A stretch of DNA of 64,000 nt from Methylobrevis albus (GCF_015904235.1 NZ_JADZLT010000049.1:496001-560000); one strand, 5' to 3'. Positions 1 to 9,401 are shown, counted from the stretch's first letter. A program made the numbers and translations. Notes: generated from the sequence alone by a model not told the origin.

Positions 1-1
1 G

Positions 2-346
2 GTCGACAGCTCGCCCTTCGGCTACGGCCGGCCGTTCTCGCGCACCCAGCTCACCGCGCTGCTGCGCGAAAGCCTGTTCTCGCCGGTCGCCTGGCGCGAG
101 GCGCTGCACATGCTGCCGGTAAAGCGCCGGCGGGTGCGGCGGCCGTCGTCGCCGTGGGAGCGGATCGGCGCCCGCTTCTGGCCGGCGTTCGCTGGCGTCA
201 TCATCGTCGAGGCGACGAAACAGCTCTACCAGGGCCTGCCGGTGCGCAAGCCGGCGCAGGTGCGCGCCTCGTTCCGGCCGAGCCTGATCCCGGCCGGCGT
301 GCGGCCGACGGCGGGGCGGAGCGCGCCCGAGCAGCCGGCGGGCTGA
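2..346 (+). CDS. C-terminal part of a class I SAM-dependent methyltransferase (5' end outside window)
   Basis: This frame is open from the window edge and ends at TGA after 114 visible residues, so the start and the SAM-binding half are missing. The visible tail carries a stretch (WERIGARFWPAFAGV, then EATKQLYQGLP) that I recognise from the C-terminus of a methyltransferase usually found near gloB and metW/metX in rhizobia. The nearby metW/metX pair agrees with that setting. No catalytic motif is visible, so the identification rests on the tail and the neighbourhood. The last 25 residues are proline- and arginine-rich and probably disordered. The substrate is unknown. Confidence 0.55.
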   Translation, partial: VDSSPFGYGRPFSRTQLTALLRESLFSPVAWREALHMLPVKRRRVRRPSSPWERIGARFWPAFAGVIIVEATKQLYQGLPVRKPAQVRASFRPSLIPAGVRPTAGRSAPEQPAG

Positions 347-460
347 GCCGATCCCAGGGGTCGTGTGCGCAAACGTTAGGCATTGCGCAAGTGCCCTGCT
401 CCATAGTGCCCCGAACGTCCTCGAACGGCAGACCTGATCGTGATCGAAGGCTCGAATCGC

Positions 461-1852
461 ATGTTCCTGCGCCGGGTCATCCTGCCCTTGGCGGGATTGA
501 TCGTTCTCTTGCTCGTCGGGGCGGGGATCGGCATGACGGTGACGTCGCGCTACCAGACGGAAGTCGCGATCGGCGAGCAGGTCCGGCTGGCCGAGGGGGC
601 ATTGGCGGTGCACGGCGGCCAGCTCGCCAAGGCCGCGGCCGACTATGGCAACTGGGACGACGCGGTCGTCGCCCTCGTCGACCGGTTCGACGCCGACTGG
701 GCCGAGGTCAACATCGGGCAGGGCAGCGAGACGAGCTACGGCGCCGAGTTCGCCTTCGTCGTCGACGACGAGGACCGCACCATCTATTCGCGGATCGCCG
801 GCGTCAGCGGCGCGACACCGTTCAGCCGCGTGCTGGACGGGGCGGCCGGCGACCTGATCGCGCGCTGGCGGCGCGGCGATCCGGTCCGCGCCGCGACCGG
901 CCTCGTCGAGGCGTCCGGCGTCCCTGCCGTGATGGCGATCGCGCCGGTGCGGCCCTACAACGATACCGAACGGCCGCAGCAGACCGGCTACGGCATCATC
1001 TTCGTCGATGTGCTCGACGAGGCCCTGCTCGCCAATCTCGCGCGGACCTACCTGCTGCCGGGCCTCCGCATCGTCGGACCGGACGTCGCCGGGGTCGATT
1101 ACCGCGCCTCGTCCCCGATCGCGATGCATGCTGCGGGCGCCACCGGTGCCGAGCCGCGCTTCCTCGCCTGGGACCCCGCTCGCCCCGGCGATCTCCTGAT
1201 GGAGCGGGCGGCCCCGGTCCTCGCCATGATCGCCATCGCCTTCCTCGCGATGACCGTGCTGGTGCTGCGCCATGCCGCGGAGGCCGCCCAGCTCATTCGC
1301 CAGAGCGAGGCGCGGGCGCTGCACGACGCGCTCACCGGCCTGCCGAACCGCATCCTGCTGCAGGACCGGCTCGAGCGGGTCGTCACCGGGATCAGCAAGC
1401 GGGTGCACGGGGTCGCGGTGCTCTTTCTCGACCTCGACGGCTTCAAGGCGGTCAACGACCGGTACGGCCATGATGCCGGCGACGACCTCTTGCAGCAATT
1501 CGCGGCGCGGCTGGAGCGCTGCATCCGCGAGATCGATACTGTCGCCCGCTTCGGCGGCGACGAATTTGCCGTGGTGCTGCCGGGCGAGACAGACCATGAC
1601 CGCATCCGCGCCCTTGCCGAGGCGATCATGGCGGACGTCGCCCGCCCGTTCCGCCTGCGCTCCGGACCGGCCGAGATCGGCGTCAGCATCGGCGTCGCCA
1701 TCGCCCCGGGCGACGGCACCGCCGCCGCCGAACTGCTGCGCAAGGCCGACGTCGCGCTCTACCGGGCCAAGGCCGAGGGCAAGGGCCGGGTGCGGTTCTT
1801 CACCGAGCCTTCCGAGCGACCGGATCCTGCGCCGCGGCACGCACCGGTCTGA
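461..1852 (+). CDS. Membrane-bound diguanylate cyclase with CHASE4-like sensor domain
   Basis: Predicted to make cyclic di-GMP from two GTP in response to a periplasmic signal. The order is an N-terminal membrane segment (about residues 2-24), a periplasmic region resembling CHASE4 (it contains DYGNWDDAV and DADWAEVNIG), a second membrane segment ending near residue 272, and a C-terminal GGDEF domain. The active site is an intact GGDEF (RFGGDEFAVVL), and RxxD (REID) lies five residues before it, so an inhibitory I-site is likely. There is no EAL domain. I chose ATG at 461 because GAAGG lies 10 bases upstream and the protein then begins directly with its membrane anchor. A GTG at 440 in the same frame is possible and would add 7 residues. 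The gene sits between a methyltransferase gene and metW and converges on metW with only 22 bases between them. Confidence 0.88.
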   Translation: MFLRRVILPLAGLIVLLLVGAGIGMTVTSRYQTEVAIGEQVRLAEGALAVHGGQLAKAAADYGNWDDAVVALVDRFDADWAEVNIGQGSETSYGAEFAFVVDDEDRTIYSRIAGVSGATPFSRVLDGAAGDLIARWRRGDPVRAATGLVEASGVPAVMAIAPVRPYNDTERPQQTGYGIIFVDVLDEALLANLARTYLLPGLRIVGPDVAGVDYRASSPIAMHAAGATGAEPRFLAWDPARPGDLLMERAAPVLAMIAIAFLAMTVLVLRHAAEAAQLIRQSEARALHDALTGLPNRILLQDRLERVVTGISKRVHGVAVLFLDLDGFKAVNDRYGHDAGDDLLQQFAARLERCIREIDTVARFGGDEFAVVLPGETDHDRIRALAEAIMADVARPFRLRSGPAEIGVSIGVAIAPGDGTAAAELLRKADVALYRAKAEGKGRVRFFTEPSERPDPAPRHAPV

Positions 1853-1874
1853 GCGGCCGCAAGCAGGCCGCCCG

Positions 1875-2519
1875 TCAGCGCCGCTTCAGCAGGAACACGG
1901 CCTGCGCGCCGATCAGGTTCCACACCCACCACGGCGCGTTGAACGGCACGCGGTTGCCGTTGCCGTCGAGCGCCACGGCCTTTTCCACCGTCGCACCGAT
2001 CTCGCGGCAGAGGGCGACGAAGTCGCGGATCGTGCAGAAGTGGATGTTGGGCGTGTCGTACCAGCTGTACGGCAGGCGCTCGCTGACCGGCATGCGGCCG
2101 CCGAACATCAGACGCAGGCGGACGTCCCAGTAGCCGAAGTTCGGGAACGAGACGATCGCCTTGTCGCCGATGCGCAGGAGTTCCTGCAGCACGGTCTTCG
2201 GCGCCATGGTCGCCTGGATCGTTTGGCTGAGCACGGCGTAGTCGAAGCCGCGGTCGGGGTAATAGGCGAGGTCGCGGTCGGCGTCGCCCTGGATCACCGA
2301 CAGGCCGCGCGCGACGCAGGCGTTCACCCCCGCCTGGCTGAGTTCGATGCCGCGCCCGTCGACCCCCTTCTCGGCGGCGAGATAGGCGAGCAGGTCGCCG
2401 TCGCCGCAGCCGATATCGAGCAGTCGGGCGCCGGGCGCGACGAGCTCGGCGACGACGCGCAGGTCATTGCGGATCCGTGCCGGCGCCGGCCGGGTGGAGG
2501 GGGTTGCCGCGTCGCTCAC
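1875..2519 (-). CDS. metW: Methionine biosynthesis protein MetW
   Basis: A 214-residue class I methyltransferase-fold protein that accompanies MetX in many proteobacteria and is needed for full homoserine O-acyltransfer activity in methionine synthesis. The SAM-binding motif I is visible as [15 protein letters not shown] (about residues 33-47), followed by GIELS. The region [30 protein letters not shown] is characteristic of MetW but is given here only as residues about 124-153. Start is GTG at 2519. It overlaps the stop of metX by four bases (GTGA), so the two are translationally coupled. MetW is not known to methylate anything; its exact biochemical role is less clear than its genetic link to MetX. 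Confidence 0.93.
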   Translation of the reverse strand: MSDAATPSTRPAPARIRNDLRVVAELVAPGARLLDIGCGDGDLLAYLAAEKGVDGRGIELSQAGVNACVARGLSVIQGDADRDLAYYPDRGFDYAVLSQTIQATMAPKTVLQELLRIGDKAIVSFPNFGYWDVRLRLMFGGRMPVSERLPYSWYDTPNIHFCTIRDFVALCREIGATVEKAVALDGNGNRVPFNAPWWVWNLIGAQAVFLLKRR

Positions 2520-3784
2520 CGGCCGCCTCCGCGCTGGACAACGGCCTTGACGGCGGGCTGGGTCGGCGGGGCGTCGCCGGCAATCCGGGGTGCCGCTGGT
2601 CCCTCGATGCCGCGGGCGCGGGCGGCGCCGGTGAGGAAGCCGCGCACGGTGGCGAACAACTCCGGCTCGTCGAGCAGGAAGGCGTCGTGGCCGCGGTCGC
2701 TGGCGATCTCGACGAAGGAGACGTTGGCGCCGGCGGCGTTGAGCGCGTGCACCACCGCCTTGCTCTCGGTGGTCGGGAATAGCCAGTCGGTGGTGAACGA
2801 GGCGACGCAGAACCGCGTCCTGGTGCCGGCGAAGGCGTGCGCCAGCACGCCGCCGTGCGGGGCGGCGAGGTCGAAGTAGTCCATCGCCCGCGTCACGTAG
2901 AGATAGGAATTCGCGTCGAACCGGTCGACGAAGCTCATGCCCTGGTGGCGCAGGTAGCTCTCGATCTGGAAGTCCGCCTCGAAGCCGAAGGTGACGCGCT
3001 CGCGGTCCTGCAGGTTGCGGCCGAACTTCGCGTGCAGCGACTGGCCGGACATGTAGGTGATGTGCGCCGCCATGCGCGCGACGGCGAGGCCCTTGCGCGG
3101 GCTGCGGCCGGCCTCGAGATAGGCGCCGCGGCACCAGTCCGGATCGGCCATCACCGCCTGGCGGCCGACCTCGTGGAAGGCGATGTTCTGCGAGGAGTGG
3201 CGCGCGCCGGTGGCGATCGGCACCGCGGCGAACACACGCTCGGGGTAGGCGGCCGCCCATTCGAGCACCTGCATGCCGCCCATCGAGCCGCCGACGACGG
3301 CGAACAGCGTGTCGATGCCGAGGCTCTCCACCAGCGCCGCCTGGGCGCGCACCATGTCGGGAATGGTGATCAGCGGCAGGTCGACGCCGTAGGGCCGGCC
3401 TGTCGCGGGATCGGTGCTCGCCGGGCCGGTGGTGCCCATGCAGCCGCCGAGCACGTTGGCGCAGATGACGAAGAAGCGGTCGGTGTCGACCGGGCGGCCG
3501 GGGCCGACCATCAGCCCCCACCAGCCGGGCTTGCCCGTCACCGGGTTCGGGCTCGCGACATACTGGTCGCCGGTCAGCGCATGGCAGACCAGCACCGCAT
3601 TGCTGCGGTCGGCGTTGAGCTTGCCGACGGTGGTGTAGGCGATCTGCCAGGGGCTGAGCAGTGCGCCGCCGTCGAGCCGCAACGGCTGGTCGTCGCCGAA
3701 GCGGGCGACGAGGCTCGACGGCCGGTCCGCCTCGCGGCGCCGGCGCCGTTCCGTCTCGTCGAAGTCGTCCGCCGCGCTTCCCAT
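2516..3784 (-). CDS. metX: Homoserine O-acyltransferase MetX
   Basis: Alpha/beta-hydrolase-fold enzyme of 422 residues that activates homoserine by O-acylation, the first committed step toward methionine. The catalytic triad can be read: Ser167 in VGGSMGGMQ, Asp333 in TTDWLFP and His366 in DRGHDAF. The N-terminal 25 residues are charged and variable. MetX proteins can use acetyl-CoA or succinyl-CoA, and family membership alone does not decide which, so I leave the acyl donor open. ATG start at 3784. It forms a two-gene operon with metW through a GTGA overlap and is divergent from the aromatic amino acid genes. The 272 bases up to the next gene hold both promoters, with no clear riboswitch visible. 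Confidence 0.95.
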   Translation of the reverse strand: MGSAADDFDETERRRRREADRPSSLVARFGDDQPLRLDGGALLSPWQIAYTTVGKLNADRSNAVLVCHALTGDQYVASPNPVTGKPGWWGLMVGPGRPVDTDRFFVICANVLGGCMGTTGPASTDPATGRPYGVDLPLITIPDMVRAQAALVESLGIDTLFAVVGGSMGGMQVLEWAAAYPERVFAAVPIATGARHSSQNIAFHEVGRQAVMADPDWCRGAYLEAGRSPRKGLAVARMAAHITYMSGQSLHAKFGRNLQDRERVTFGFEADFQIESYLRHQGMSFVDRFDANSYLYVTRAMDYFDLAAPHGGVLAHAFAGTRTRFCVASFTTDWLFPTTESKAVVHALNAAGANVSFVEIASDRGHDAFLLDEPELFATVRGFLTGAARARGIEGPAAPRIAGDAPPTQPAVKAVVQRGGGR

Positions 3785-4056
3785 CGGTGGGCCCGTTCCG
3801 CCTCGTTGTCGCCGCGGCGTCGCAAGCCCGGCCCCGGAAGTGGAGCGTAGCTAGGGAGCGGGGCCCCCCGCTGTCAACACCGGCGCCATCAACAGGCGGT
3901 GCGCGCTGGCGGCCGCGGCACGCGATCACATTCCCCGGCCGCGTTTCCCTTTTGCCTTTCGCGGGTGCGTTGCCTATGAATAGCGCCCGGCCGCCGGCCC
4001 CGTGCCGCCGGCCCTTCATCCATCGTTCCGACGAGCTGACGCCGACGAGTTGCCCG

Positions 4057-4968
4057 ATGAGCGCTGACGACAGACCCCGCGCCGCGGCGACCCCGACCGC
4101 TTCGGACGAGACCCCCATCACCGCCACGCCGGCGCCCGGCAGCCCCGCCGCGCTCGCCGAGCTGCGCGGGCGGATCGACGCGCTCGACGCCGAGATGCAC
4201 CAGCTCCTCGTCCAGCGCAGCGAGATCATCGAGGCGCTGATTTCGGTGAAGGGCACCGACCGGCCCGGCGCCGCCTTCCGCCCGGCGCGCGAGGCCTCGA
4301 TGATGCACGCGCTCGTCGACCGCCACCGCGGCCGGCTGCCGATCGTCACCATCGAGCACGTCTGGCGCGAGATCATCTCGACCTTCACCTGGCTGCAGCA
4401 GGGCTACACCGTGCACGTCGCCACCGGCGACGCGCACGAGACGCGCGACATCGCCCGCTTCTACTTCGGCTTCACGGTGCCGTTCGTCACCACCGAGCGC
4501 CCCGAGGAGGCGATCGCCGCCGTCGGCCGCTCGACCTCCGACCTCGCGGTGATTCGCATCGGCGCGGTCGAGGGGGCCTGGTGGAGCCGGCTCGGCACGG
4601 CGGACGAGCCGCGCATCATCGGCCGACTGCCGTTCATCGACCAGCCCGGCCGGCCGGTGGCGACGCCGGCCGTGGTGATCTCGATGGCGCTGAAGGATCC
4701 CGTCGCGCCCGAGATCGCCGTCTTTTCGACCACCGGCCCGGCCGACGCCGCGGCCCGCGCCCGGCTCGCCGCGGCCGGCATCGACGTCATCGCCCATGCC
4801 GGCCTCGCCTCGGGCGCCACCGCGCTGCTCGTCGCCGTCGACACGGCAGAGGGCGATGCCGATCCCGTCGCGGTCGTCGCCGCCGCGGCCGCGGCCGGCG
4901 TCGCGCTCGGCCCGCTGCGTGCCGTCGGTGGCTATGCCCGTCCGATCGTGCTGCCCGCCGCCGACTGA
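4057..4968 (+). CDS. Chorismate mutase with C-terminal prephenate-dehydratase-like region
   Basis: Predicted to convert chorismate to prephenate, the branch step to phenylalanine and tyrosine. Residues about 29-118 form an AroQ-type helical chorismate mutase domain (ELRGRIDALDAEMHQLLVQR, IIEALISVKG, then a helix ending WREIISTF). The remaining 180 residues do not belong to that domain. They resemble the substrate-binding fold of prephenate dehydratase (DLAVIRIGAVEGAWW), but I see no TRF-type catalytic motif, so dehydratase activity is doubtful. The start is uncertain: ATG at 4057 gives 303 residues, while ATG at 3976 in the same frame adds 27 residues; neither has a strong ribosome site. Followed after 42 bases by hisC. 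Confidence 0.82.
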   Translation: MSADDRPRAAATPTASDETPITATPAPGSPAALAELRGRIDALDAEMHQLLVQRSEIIEALISVKGTDRPGAAFRPAREASMMHALVDRHRGRLPIVTIEHVWREIISTFTWLQQGYTVHVATGDAHETRDIARFYFGFTVPFVTTERPEEAIAAVGRSTSDLAVIRIGAVEGAWWSRLGTADEPRIIGRLPFIDQPGRPVATPAVVISMALKDPVAPEIAVFSTTGPADAAARARLAAAGIDVIAHAGLASGATALLVAVDTAEGDADPVAVVAAAAAAGVALGPLRAVGGYARPIVLPAAD

Positions 4969-5010
4969 CCGTTTTGTCCTTATCGCGTTCCTGAACGGAG
5001 CCCGCCGCCG

Positions 5011-6132
5011 ATGACCGCCGCCACCGCCCGTCCCGCCTCGCGCCCCACGCCGCGCCCGGGCGTCCTCGCGATCGAGGCCTATGTTCCGGGTCGCTCCAAG
5101 GCGGCGCCGGGCGTCAAGCTGTTCAAGCTCTCGTCGAACGAGACGCCGCTCGGGCCGAGCCCGCAGGCGATCGCCGCCTATCACGGCGTCGCCGACAAGC
5201 TCGAGCTCTATCCCGACGGCGCCTCGACGGAGCTGCGTGAGGCGATCGCCGGCGCCTATGGCCTCAACCCGGCGAACATCGTCTGCGGCAACGGCTCGGA
5301 CGACCTGCTCGAGCTCGTCACCCACGCCTATATCGGCCCGGGCGACGAGGGCGTGTTCACCGAGCACGGCTTCCTCGTCTACCGCATCGCGATCCTCGCG
5401 GCGGGCGGCACGCCGGTGGTGGTGCCGGAGACGGGCTTCACCGCCGACGTCGACGCGATCCTCGCCGCGGTGACGCCGCGCACCAAGATCGTCTTCCTCG
5501 CCAACCCGAACAACCCGACCGGCACGTATCTGCCGATCACCGAGGTGAAGCGCCTGCATGCGGGGTTGCCGCCCGAGGTGCTGCTGGTGCTCGATGCGGC
5601 CTATGCGGAATATGTCCGCCGCAACGACTACGAGGCCGGCATCGAGCTGATCGGTGCCTCCGAGAACGTGGTGATGACGCGGACCTTCTCGAAGATCCAC
5701 GGCCTCGCGGCGCTGCGCATCGGCTGGCTCTACGGCCCGGCGCACGTCGTCGACGCGGTCAACCGGGTGCGCGGACCGTTCAACGTCTCGGCCGCCTCGA
5801 TCGCCGCCGGCGTCGCGGCGATCGGCGACAAGGGCTTCATGGAGGCCGCCGTCGCGCACAACAGCCACTGGCTCGAGGTCGTCACCACGGAGCTTGCCGC
5901 GCTCGGGCTCACCGTGACGCCGAGCGTCGGCAATTTCGTGCTGATCCACCTGCCCGAAGCGGCCGGCAAGGACGCCGCCGCGGCGGACGAGTTCCTCGTC
6001 TCGCGCGGCATCGTGCTGCGCCGGGTTGCGGCCTACGGCCTGCCGAACGCGCTGCGGATGACGATCGGCTCGGAAGAGGCGAACCGCGCCACGATCGCGG
6101 CGTTCGCCGAGTTCCTCGGGGGGGCGCGTTGA
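5011..6132 (+). CDS. hisC: Histidinol-phosphate / aromatic aminotransferase, HisC family
   Basis: PLP-dependent aminotransferase of fold type I, 373 residues. Visible landmarks are the substrate-side [11 protein letters not shown] (41-51), the NPNNPTGT loop (165-172), Asp195 in LDAAYAEY, and the PLP lysine Lys228 in [15 protein letters not shown]. HisC proteins convert imidazole acetol-phosphate to histidinol-phosphate. The copy placed between chorismate mutase and prephenate dehydrogenase in alphaproteobacteria is expected to transaminate aromatic keto acids as well or instead. Context therefore favours a role in tyrosine/phenylalanine synthesis. The stop codon overlaps the TTG start of tyrC by four bases. 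Confidence 0.92.
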   Translation: MTAATARPASRPTPRPGVLAIEAYVPGRSKAAPGVKLFKLSSNETPLGPSPQAIAAYHGVADKLELYPDGASTELREAIAGAYGLNPANIVCGNGSDDLLELVTHAYIGPGDEGVFTEHGFLVYRIAILAAGGTPVVVPETGFTADVDAILAAVTPRTKIVFLANPNNPTGTYLPITEVKRLHAGLPPEVLLVLDAAYAEYVRRNDYEAGIELIGASENVVMTRTFSKIHGLAALRIGWLYGPAHVVDAVNRVRGPFNVSAASIAAGVAAIGDKGFMEAAVAHNSHWLEVVTTELAALGLTVTPSVGNFVLIHLPEAAGKDAAAADEFLVSRGIVLRRVAAYGLPNALRMTIGSEEANRATIAAFAEFLGGAR

Positions 6133-7109
6133 GCGACGCAGGGAACGACGGCGCCATCGCCGCGCCAGCACCCGTGCCGATTCCGGTGCCGGCGCAGCCG
6201 ATGTTCGGCCGCGTCGCCATCATCGGCATCGGGCTGATCGGCTCGTCGATCGCCCGCGCGGTGCGGGCGCGCGGGCTCGCCCGCCACATCGCCATCGCCG
6301 ACCGCTCCGCCGATCACCTCGAGCGCGCCGAGGCGCTCGGGCTCGGCGACAGCCTGCACGCCGGCGCGGACGCCGCCGTCGTGGGCGCCGATCTGGTGGT
6401 TGCCTGCGTGCCGGTCGGGGCCTGCGAGGAGGTCGCGAAGCTGATCGCGCGCGATCTCGCCCCCGGCGCCATCGTTACCGACGTCGGCTCGGTGAAGGGC
6501 TCCGTCGTGCGACAGATGCGGCCGCACCTGCCGGCCGGCATCCACTTCATTCCCGGCCATCCGGTGGCGGGCACCGAGTTTTCCGGTCCCGACGCGGGCT
6601 TTGCCGACCTCTTCGACGGGCGCTGGTGCATCCTGACGCCGCCGTCGGACGACGTCGATGCGGACGCGATCGCGCGGCTCACGGCGTTCTGGCGCGCGCT
6701 CGGCTCCAACGTCGAATGCATGACGCCGGACCATCACGACCTGGTGCTGGCGATTACCAGCCACGTGCCGCACCTCATCGCCTACAACATCGTCGGCACC
6801 GCCGACGACCTCGAGGCGGTGACGCAGTCGGAGGTGATGAAGTTCTCGGCCGGCGGCTTCCGCGACTTTACTCGCATCGCGGCGTCGGATCCGACCATGT
6901 GGCGCGACGTGTTCCTGCACAATCGCGAGGCGGTGATCGAGGTGCTCGGCCGCTTCACCGAAGACCTGATCGCGCTGCAGCGGCATATCCGCTGGGGGGA
7001 GGGCGACGATCTGTTCGAGCTCTTCACCCGCACCCGCGCCATCCGCCGCGGCATCATCGGCATGGGCCAGGAAACGCCGGCGGCGGACTTCGGCCGGCGC
7101 AAGGGCTGA
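6129..7109 (+). CDS. tyrC: Prephenate/arogenate dehydrogenase
   Basis: NAD(P)-dependent oxidative decarboxylation of prephenate or arogenate, leading to tyrosine. The Rossmann motif is [18 protein letters not shown] at about residues 28-45. Later conserved pieces are TDVGSVKG, the substrate-site run [14 protein letters not shown] and the C-terminal helical part with [19 protein letters not shown], all typical of TyrA/TyrC proteins. The assigned start is TTG at 6129, overlapping the hisC stop as TTGA, which implies coupled translation. ATG at 6201 would remove 24 poorly conserved alanine/proline-rich residues and begin just before the Rossmann fold. There is no ACT or chorismate mutase domain attached. 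Confidence 0.92.
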   Translation: MSDAGNDGAIAAPAPVPIPVPAQPMFGRVAIIGIGLIGSSIARAVRARGLARHIAIADRSADHLERAEALGLGDSLHAGADAAVVGADLVVACVPVGACEEVAKLIARDLAPGAIVTDVGSVKGSVVRQMRPHLPAGIHFIPGHPVAGTEFSGPDAGFADLFDGRWCILTPPSDDVDADAIARLTAFWRALGSNVECMTPDHHDLVLAITSHVPHLIAYNIVGTADDLEAVTQSEVMKFSAGGFRDFTRIAASDPTMWRDVFLHNREAVIEVLGRFTEDLIALQRHIRWGEGDDLFELFTRTRAIRRGIIGMGQETPAADFGRRKG

Positions 7110-7131
7110 GCCCCGGCCCGCGACGTGCGGC

Positions 7132-8031
7132 TCAGGCGTCGCCCTCGGCGGCGGCGAGGATCCAGTCCTCCAGCACCGCCGCCGGGCCGTGGCGGTCGGC
7201 CGAGCGCAGCAGGAAATAGCCGCGGTCGGGCCGGACCAGCGGCGCGCCGACCCGGACCAGCGTGCCGTCGGCGAGATGGCCGTCGACGAGGCCGGTCCAG
7301 CCGAGCCCGACGCCCTGCTCGGCGAGCATCGCCTGCACCACCATCGGATAGGTGTTCAGCGCGAGGTCGCTGCCGGAATGGCGGCGGTCGATGCCGAAGG
7401 CTGCGAACCAGTCGCGCCAGCCGTACCAGCGCGGCCGCGGCGTGCTGTCGAGATGCAGCAGCGGCGCCGCCGCGATGGCGCTTGGCTCGGCGAGGGGTCC
7501 GTGGCGGCGCAGGAAGCCCGGCGCGCAGACCGGGAACACCTGCTCGGGGATCAGGAGCCTGGCGCCGGGCGGAAAATCCGCCGCCGCCCCGAACAGCACC
7601 GAGGCATCGACGAAACCCTCCGGCCCGGTGTCGACGAAGGGCGAGGCGACGATGTGCACCTCGATGCCCGGCTGGGCACGGCGGAAGGCGGCAACGCGCG
7701 GCATCAGCCAGAACGAGGCGAAGCCGTAGTCGGTGAAGAGCCGCACCACCGGCGAGCGCGCCTGGCGGCGCAGATCGCGTACCACGGCGTCGACGTCGCG
7801 CACCGCCGCCGCGGCGGCGCGGTACAGCGTCTCGCCGGCCGGCGACAGCCGGCTGCCGCGGTGGCCGCGCACGAACAGCGCGACGCCGAGTTCTTCCTCG
7901 AGCCGGCGGATCTGGTAGCTCACCGCCGGTTGCGACAGGCCGAGCGCCTCGGCCGCGGCCGTCAGGCTGCCGAGCCGGCCGGCTGCCTCGAAAACGCGCA
8001 GAACGCCGACGTCGAGGTCACGGAACGCCAT
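7132..8031 (-). CDS. LysR-family regulator of choline-O-sulfate use
   Basis: A 299-residue LysR protein. The N-terminal winged helix-turn-helix is plain (LGSLTAAAEALGLSQPAVSYQIRRLEEELG, about residues 15-45), followed by a substrate-binding domain. It matches in type and position the regulator that accompanies choline sulfatase genes in rhizobia. It is divergent from the choline-binding protein gene, with betC after that. I start it at ATG 8031 (MAFRDLDVGVLRVFEAAG) because the 25 codons upstream look non-coding. The likely inducer, choline-O-sulfate or choline, is inference. A T-N11-A type box lies in the divergent intergenic region at 8068-8082. Confidence 0.87.
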   Translation of the reverse strand: MAFRDLDVGVLRVFEAAGRLGSLTAAAEALGLSQPAVSYQIRRLEEELGVALFVRGHRGSRLSPAGETLYRAAAAAVRDVDAVVRDLRRQARSPVVRLFTDYGFASFWLMPRVAAFRRAQPGIEVHIVASPFVDTGPEGFVDASVLFGAAADFPPGARLLIPEQVFPVCAPGFLRRHGPLAEPSAIAAAPLLHLDSTPRPRWYGWRDWFAAFGIDRRHSGSDLALNTYPMVVQAMLAEQGVGLGWTGLVDGHLADGTLVRVGAPLVRPDRGYFLLRSADRHGPAAVLEDWILAAAEGDA

Positions 8032-8067
8032 AAAATTCCTTGATGGCAACGATTGAAAAGCAGCGGC

Positions 8068-8082
8068 TTCACAGGGTGAGAA
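8068..8082. promoter_or_regulatory. Candidate LysR box (TTCACAGGGTGAGAA)
   Basis: A 15-bp imperfect palindrome of the form TTC-N-CA-N3-TG-N-GAA that contains the T-N11-A core expected for LysR regulators. It lies 37 bases in front of the regulator gene and 120 bases in front of the choline-binding protein gene, in the only intergenic space they share. Assignment to this regulator is inference from position and symmetry. Confidence 0.35.
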
Positions 8083-8202
8083 ACTTAAGCGTCTGATGGG
8101 AGCCACAGCAAGGCCGCAGCGGACCGACCCCCGGTTTTCCGTGAAGCGGCCTGCCGGCCGCCGTCACGCCGATGTCCGCCGCACCGAGCAGGGGAAGCCA
8201 TC

Positions 8203-9153
8203 ATGACCCAGACCCTCCGCCGTCTCGTCCTCGCCGCCGCGCCCGTCGCGCTGCTCGCCGCCGGCCCGGCCCTCGCCGCCGACGCCGAGAGCTGCAAGAC
8301 CATCCGCATGTCCGATCCGGGCTGGACCGACATCACCTCGACCAACGCCATCGCCAGCGTCGTGCTGGACGCGCTCGGCTATACCGCCGACATCAAGACG
8401 CTGTCGGTGCCGATCGGCTACGAGGCGATGAAGAACAAGGACACCGACGTGTTCCTCGGCAACTGGATGCCGGCGCAGCAGTCGTTCATCGACGACCTCA
8501 ACGCCGCAGGCGCGATCGAGGTGGTGACGAAGAACCTCACCGGCGCGAAGTTCACCCTCGCCGTGCCGAGCTATGTCGCCGAGGCCGGGGTCAAGGACTT
8601 CAACGACCTCGCCGCCAACGCCGACAAGTTCGGCAGCGAGATCTACGGCATCGAGCCGGGCGCGCCGGCCAACTCGAACATCCAGAAGATGATCGACGCC
8701 GGCGACTTCGGCCTCACCGGCTGGAAGGTGGTCGAATCCGGCGAGCAGGCGATGCTGGCGCAGGTGGCGCGGGCCGGCCGCTCGCAGGACTTCGTCGTCT
8801 TCCTCGCCTGGGCGCCGCACCCGATGAACGAGGTGTTCGACCTCACCTACCTCTCCGGCGGCGACGCCTACTTCGGCCCGAACTTCGGCGGCGCCGAGGT
8901 CTATACGCTCGCCCGCACCGGCTGGTCGGCCGAGTGCCCGAATGCGGCGACCTTGTTCCGCAACCTCGTGTTCGAGATCGGGCTCGAAAACGCCATGATG
9001 GGCCGGATCCTCAACGACGGCACCGATCCGGAGGCCGCCGCCAAGGCCGAGCTGAAGGCGAACCCCGCGGTGCTCGACGCCTGGCTCGCCGGCGTCACCA
9101 CCTTCGACGGCCAGCCGGGGCTCGACGCGGTGAAGGCCGAACTCGGGCTCTGA
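8203..9153 (+). CDS. choX: Choline ABC transporter substrate-binding protein
   Basis: Periplasmic binding protein of 316 residues with a signal peptide cleaved after ALA (about residue 26). It belongs to the OpuAC-type glycine betaine/choline family. The cation-binding aromatic box known from rhizobial ChoX can be followed: Trp41 and Asp43 in PGWTD, Trp88 in LGNWMP, a tyrosine in VPSYVAE and a tryptophan in FLAWAPHPMN. This makes choline the likely ligand. The usual permease and ATPase genes (choW, choV) are not next to it; the following gene is choline sulfatase. Either those genes lie elsewhere or this protein feeds another transporter. Confidence 0.9.
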   Translation: MTQTLRRLVLAAAPVALLAAGPALAADAESCKTIRMSDPGWTDITSTNAIASVVLDALGYTADIKTLSVPIGYEAMKNKDTDVFLGNWMPAQQSFIDDLNAAGAIEVVTKNLTGAKFTLAVPSYVAEAGVKDFNDLAANADKFGSEIYGIEPGAPANSNIQKMIDAGDFGLTGWKVVESGEQAMLAQVARAGRSQDFVVFLAWAPHPMNEVFDLTYLSGGDAYFGPNFGGAEVYTLARTGWSAECPNAATLFRNLVFEIGLENAMMGRILNDGTDPEAAAKAELKANPAVLDAWLAGVTTFDGQPGLDAVKAELGL

Positions 9154-9193
9154 GGGGATTGATGGGGGGCGGTGTCCGGCTGTTGCGCCGCGC

Positions 9194-9330
9194 CCCCTCA
9201 TCCGGCCTTCGGCCACCTTCTCCCGCGAGGGGAGAAGGGGAGTTTGGCCGACTCCGCGATCAATGACCTCTCCGCAAGACCCATTCTCCCCTTGCGGGAG
9301 AAGGTGGCCGCGCAGCGGCCGGATGAGGGG
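9194..9330. repeat. Palindromic dispersed repeat between choX and betC
   Basis: Two arms of about 47 bases, 9194-9240 and 9284-9330, are near-perfect inverted copies. Each arm has a CCCCTCATCCGGCC end and a smaller hairpin of its own around TTCTCCCGCGAGGGGAGAA. Sequences of this kind (CTCATCCGGCC ... CACCTTCTCCC) are scattered between genes in many Hyphomicrobiales genomes. No open reading frame or T-tract belongs to it. It fills most of the 248-base gap and could fold strongly in a choX-betC transcript. Confidence 0.7.
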
Positions 9331-9401
9331 TGCAGCCTCGCCGCGCAATCCGGCCCAGCCCGCACGTCATCCAGACCAGAAAACTCCGCGAAAGCCCGTC
9401 G

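Noticed and set aside
154..1473. Long plus-strand frame over the cyclase gene
   Set aside because: Arginine-rich low-complexity translation in the wrong frame; the CHASE4-GGDEF frame explains the DNA.
1853..1871. Small hairpin GCGGCC / GGCCGC between the cyclase gene and metW
   Set aside because: Six pairs and no T-tract on either strand; too weak to call a terminator.
1875..4388. An 837-residue frame reading through metW toward the right
   Set aside because: Only its last 214 residues are MetW. The rest is the wrong frame of metX and antisense of the chorismate mutase gene.
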